A stretch of 40,454 nt of DNA. Source: JAULZV01 sp964401885. Lineage in GTDB: Bacteria > Patescibacteriota > Minisyncoccia > Phycocordibacterales > JAACPR01. Below, one piece after another: positions 38,817 through 40,454 of this stretch. Location: NCBI GenBank assembly GCA_964401885.1, contig CAYOAC010000004.1, forward strand, positions 1 to 40,454, written 5' to 3'. Within the stretch, counting starts at the first letter, position 1. Each line of letters begins with the position of its first letter. The position numbers and the translations under genes are program-made. The notes beneath the pieces are model-generated. The model saw only the letters and a program-made list of their open reading frames with translations, searched no databases and had not been told where the DNA came from.

Positions 38817-40454
38817 ATGGCAAAAAAAGAAAAAGGATATGGAGCAGACGAAATTAGGGTTTTAGAAGGTCTAGAACCAGTTAGAGTTCGACCTGGAATG
38901 TATATTGGAACAACTGGACCAGACGGTCTACACCATCTTGTTACAGAGATTTTTGATAACTCAAGGGATGAGGCTATGGGTGGATATTCCAATAAAATTG
39001 AGATCTCTCTTTTGCCAGGAAATTATGTTCGAGTAGTAGATAATGGGCGAGGTATTCCTGTTGATAAACACAAGACTACAAAAGTTTCAGCTCTCGAAAC
39101 TATTATGACAGTCCTTCATGCTGGAGGTAAATTCGGAGGTGAGGAAAGTGGATATAAAGTTTCGGGAGGTTTGCACGGAGTAGGTGCATCTGTTGTGAAT
39201 GCTTTGTCAGAACACACTGTTGCCGAAGTTCATCGAGATGGAGGTAGATATGTTCAAGAATATGCTAGAGGAAAAAAATTAGCTGATGTAAAAAAAGTTT
39301 CGTCTTCTGATAATCAAGGAACTATCATTCGATTTAAACCTGACGATCAAATCTTTCCAAGTACTGAATTTTCATATGAAAGAATTGTTAATCATGTGAG
39401 ACAACAAGCATACCTCGTTAAGTCAACAAAAATTACAATTATTGATGCACGAGAATATACCGGAAAGATTGATCTTGATAAAATTTATTATCTCGCAGAT
39501 TCTGATGTTGAAGCACCTTCAAAAACTTTTTATTTTGAAGGAGGTCTTAGATCTCTTGTGGCTTTTTATAATCAACTACAGAAACCAGTTCATCCAACTA
39601 TCTTTTATGTAGAAAAAGAAAATGACAAAGTCATCGTTGAAGTTTCTCTTCAATATGTTGATGATATCTCTCCTAGAATAGTTGCATTTGCAAACAATAT
39701 TTATAACCCAGAAGGTGGAACACATATTACAGGATTTAAAACTGCTTTAACAAGAAATCTTAATAATTATGCAAAAAAGAATAAGATGCTCAAAGAAGGA
39801 GATTCTTTTTCTGGGGAAGATGTACTAGAAGGTTTGACAGCTGTTGTTTCTGTAAAAATGCCAGAGATTCAATTCGAAGGACAAACAAAAGCAAAACTTG
39901 GTTCGGTAGAGGCTAGAGGAGCAGTAGAAAGTGTTTTTTCAGATGCATTTAATGAATATCTTGAAGAGAATCCAGATGATGCTAAACAAATAATTAATAA
40001 AGTATATCTTGCACTTCGAGCACGAAAAGCTGCAAAGGCAGCCAAAGATTCTGTTCTTAGAAAGGGTGCACTTGAAGGTATGACACTTCCAGGTAAACTG
40101 GCAGACTGCCAAACCAAGTCAGCTGAAGAAGCCGATGGGTTTAGTGTAGAGGGAGATTCTGCTGGTGGTACAGCCAAAACTGGAAGAGATCGCCGTACAC
40201 AAGCTATTTGGCCCCGTAGAGGTAAGATTTTGAACGTAGAGCGAGCTAGATTAGATAAGATGCTTGCTTCTGAAATGATACGTAATCTAGTTGTTGCACT
40301 AGGAACCGCTATAGGTGATACATTTGATATTTCTAAACTTCGATATCATAAGATCATTATTGCAACCGATGCCGACGTCGATGGTTCTCATATTAGAACA
40401 CTTATTTTGACTCTATTTTATAGACACTTTAGACCTGTTATCGATGGGGGTTTT
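38817..40454 (+). CDS. gyrB: DNA gyrase subunit B (partial, runs off the window)
   Basis: 546 codons are visible with no stop. The GHKL ATPase domain shows GLEPVRVRPGMYIGTTGPDG, EIFDNSRDEAMGG, VVDNGRGIPVDKHKTTKVSA, and HAGGKFGG...SGGLHGVGASVVNALS. A transducer domain follows, then the TOPRIM domain with EGDSAGGTAKTGRDRRTQAI and DADVDGSHIRTLIL. It pairs with GyrA to introduce negative supercoils; the topoisomerase IV ParE is the close alternative. RRGKILNVE and overall features favour GyrB but do not prove it. Antisense ORFs over it are shadows. Confidence 0.92.
   Translation, partial: MAKKEKGYGADEIRVLEGLEPVRVRPGMYIGTTGPDGLHHLVTEIFDNSRDEAMGGYSNKIEISLLPGNYVRVVDNGRGIPVDKHKTTKVSALETIMTVLHAGGKFGGEESGYKVSGGLHGVGASVVNALSEHTVAEVHRDGGRYVQEYARGKKLADVKKVSSSDNQGTIIRFKPDDQIFPSTEFSYERIVNHVRQQAYLVKSTKITIIDAREYTGKIDLDKIYYLADSDVEAPSKTFYFEGGLRSLVAFYNQLQKPVHPTIFYVEKENDKVIVEVSLQYVDDISPRIVAFANNIYNPEGGTHITGFKTALTRNLNNYAKKNKMLKEGDSFSGEDVLEGLTAVVSVKMPEIQFEGQTKAKLGSVEARGAVESVFSDAFNEYLEENPDDAKQIINKVYLALRARKAAKAAKDSVLRKGALEGMTLPGKLADCQTKSAEEADGFSVEGDSAGGTAKTGRDRRTQAIWPRRGKILNVERARLDKMLASEMIRNLVVALGTAIGDTFDISKLRYHKIIIATDADVDGSHIRTLILTLFYRHFRPVIDGGF

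Noticed and set aside
39869..40177. Minus-strand ORF over gyrB
   Set aside because: Shadow of the gyrB reading frame, which has strong GHKL and TOPRIM motifs.
1..40454. CRISPR array, insertion sequence or prophage
   Set aside because: No regularly spaced repeats with unique spacers, no transposase or integrase, no phage structural genes seen. The only repeats are those listed.

Overview
The window is strongly AT-rich, gene-dense and mostly co-directional. It carries a stripped-down gene set typical of the Candidate Phyla Radiation (Patescibacteria), most likely a parcubacterium-like lineage. The evidence is shortened housekeeping proteins (RF1 of 317 aa, PheS of 242 aa, Obg of 317 aa, SecA without its C-terminal metal-binding tail), type IV pilus genes with many minor pilins, many starts without a Shine-Dalgarno, and standard use of all three stops. 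The lineage call is inference; no 16S gene is present. A 10-N assembly gap (2028-2037) indicates a scaffolded draft or metagenome assembly.

Layout. 12-3133 (minus): surface polysaccharide genes (FkbM methyltransferase, glycosyltransferase, Wzx-like flippase), divergent from an O-antigen-ligase/TPR protein (3173-5308). 5309-5899 is an AT-rich spacer with a terminator, a long inverted repeat and one DnaA-box match. It is followed by a 40-aa lysine-rich histone-like protein, secA, a bactofilin-like membrane protein, a MYG1-family hydrolase and obg. 11795-15614 is a type IV pilus block: major pilin, prepilin peptidase and four minor pilins, running into ligA. 17616-18222 holds two tandem, minus-strand small transcription units of unknown function. 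gatC, gatA and a membrane SH3b/HEPN-like protein follow, ending in a large hairpin element (20977-21187). Then come a PfkB kinase (minus), class II aldolase, an FAD oxidase, bL25, a coiled-coil lytic transglycosylase, bL31, prfA, an ADP-ribosylglycohydrolase, rpsB and tsf. 31367-31698 is an unusual tRNA-Thr locus with two upstream partial tRNA-like copies. The right end has a lycopene-cyclase-like membrane protein, a family 2 glycosyltransferase, a PEGA-type protein, pheS, pheT, a C39-like peptidase and the start of gyrB.

How it fits together. The genes cover envelope building (polysaccharide, pili, murein turnover, secretion) and core translation and DNA maintenance. Most promoters place a TATAAT-like -10 box 6-10 nt before the ATG, implying leaderless mRNAs, while genes inside operons start with an atATG context and no Shine-Dalgarno.

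The most striking observations are: (1) pheT carries a complete-looking NlpC/P60 cysteine-peptidase domain inserted inside its B5 domain, followed directly by a C39-like peptidase gene; (2) the two tandem minus-strand small RNA or small peptide units between ligA and gatC; (3) the tRNA-Thr locus preceded by two truncated tRNA copies with hairpins in the D-loop; (4) the large hairpin element between the gat operon and pfkB.
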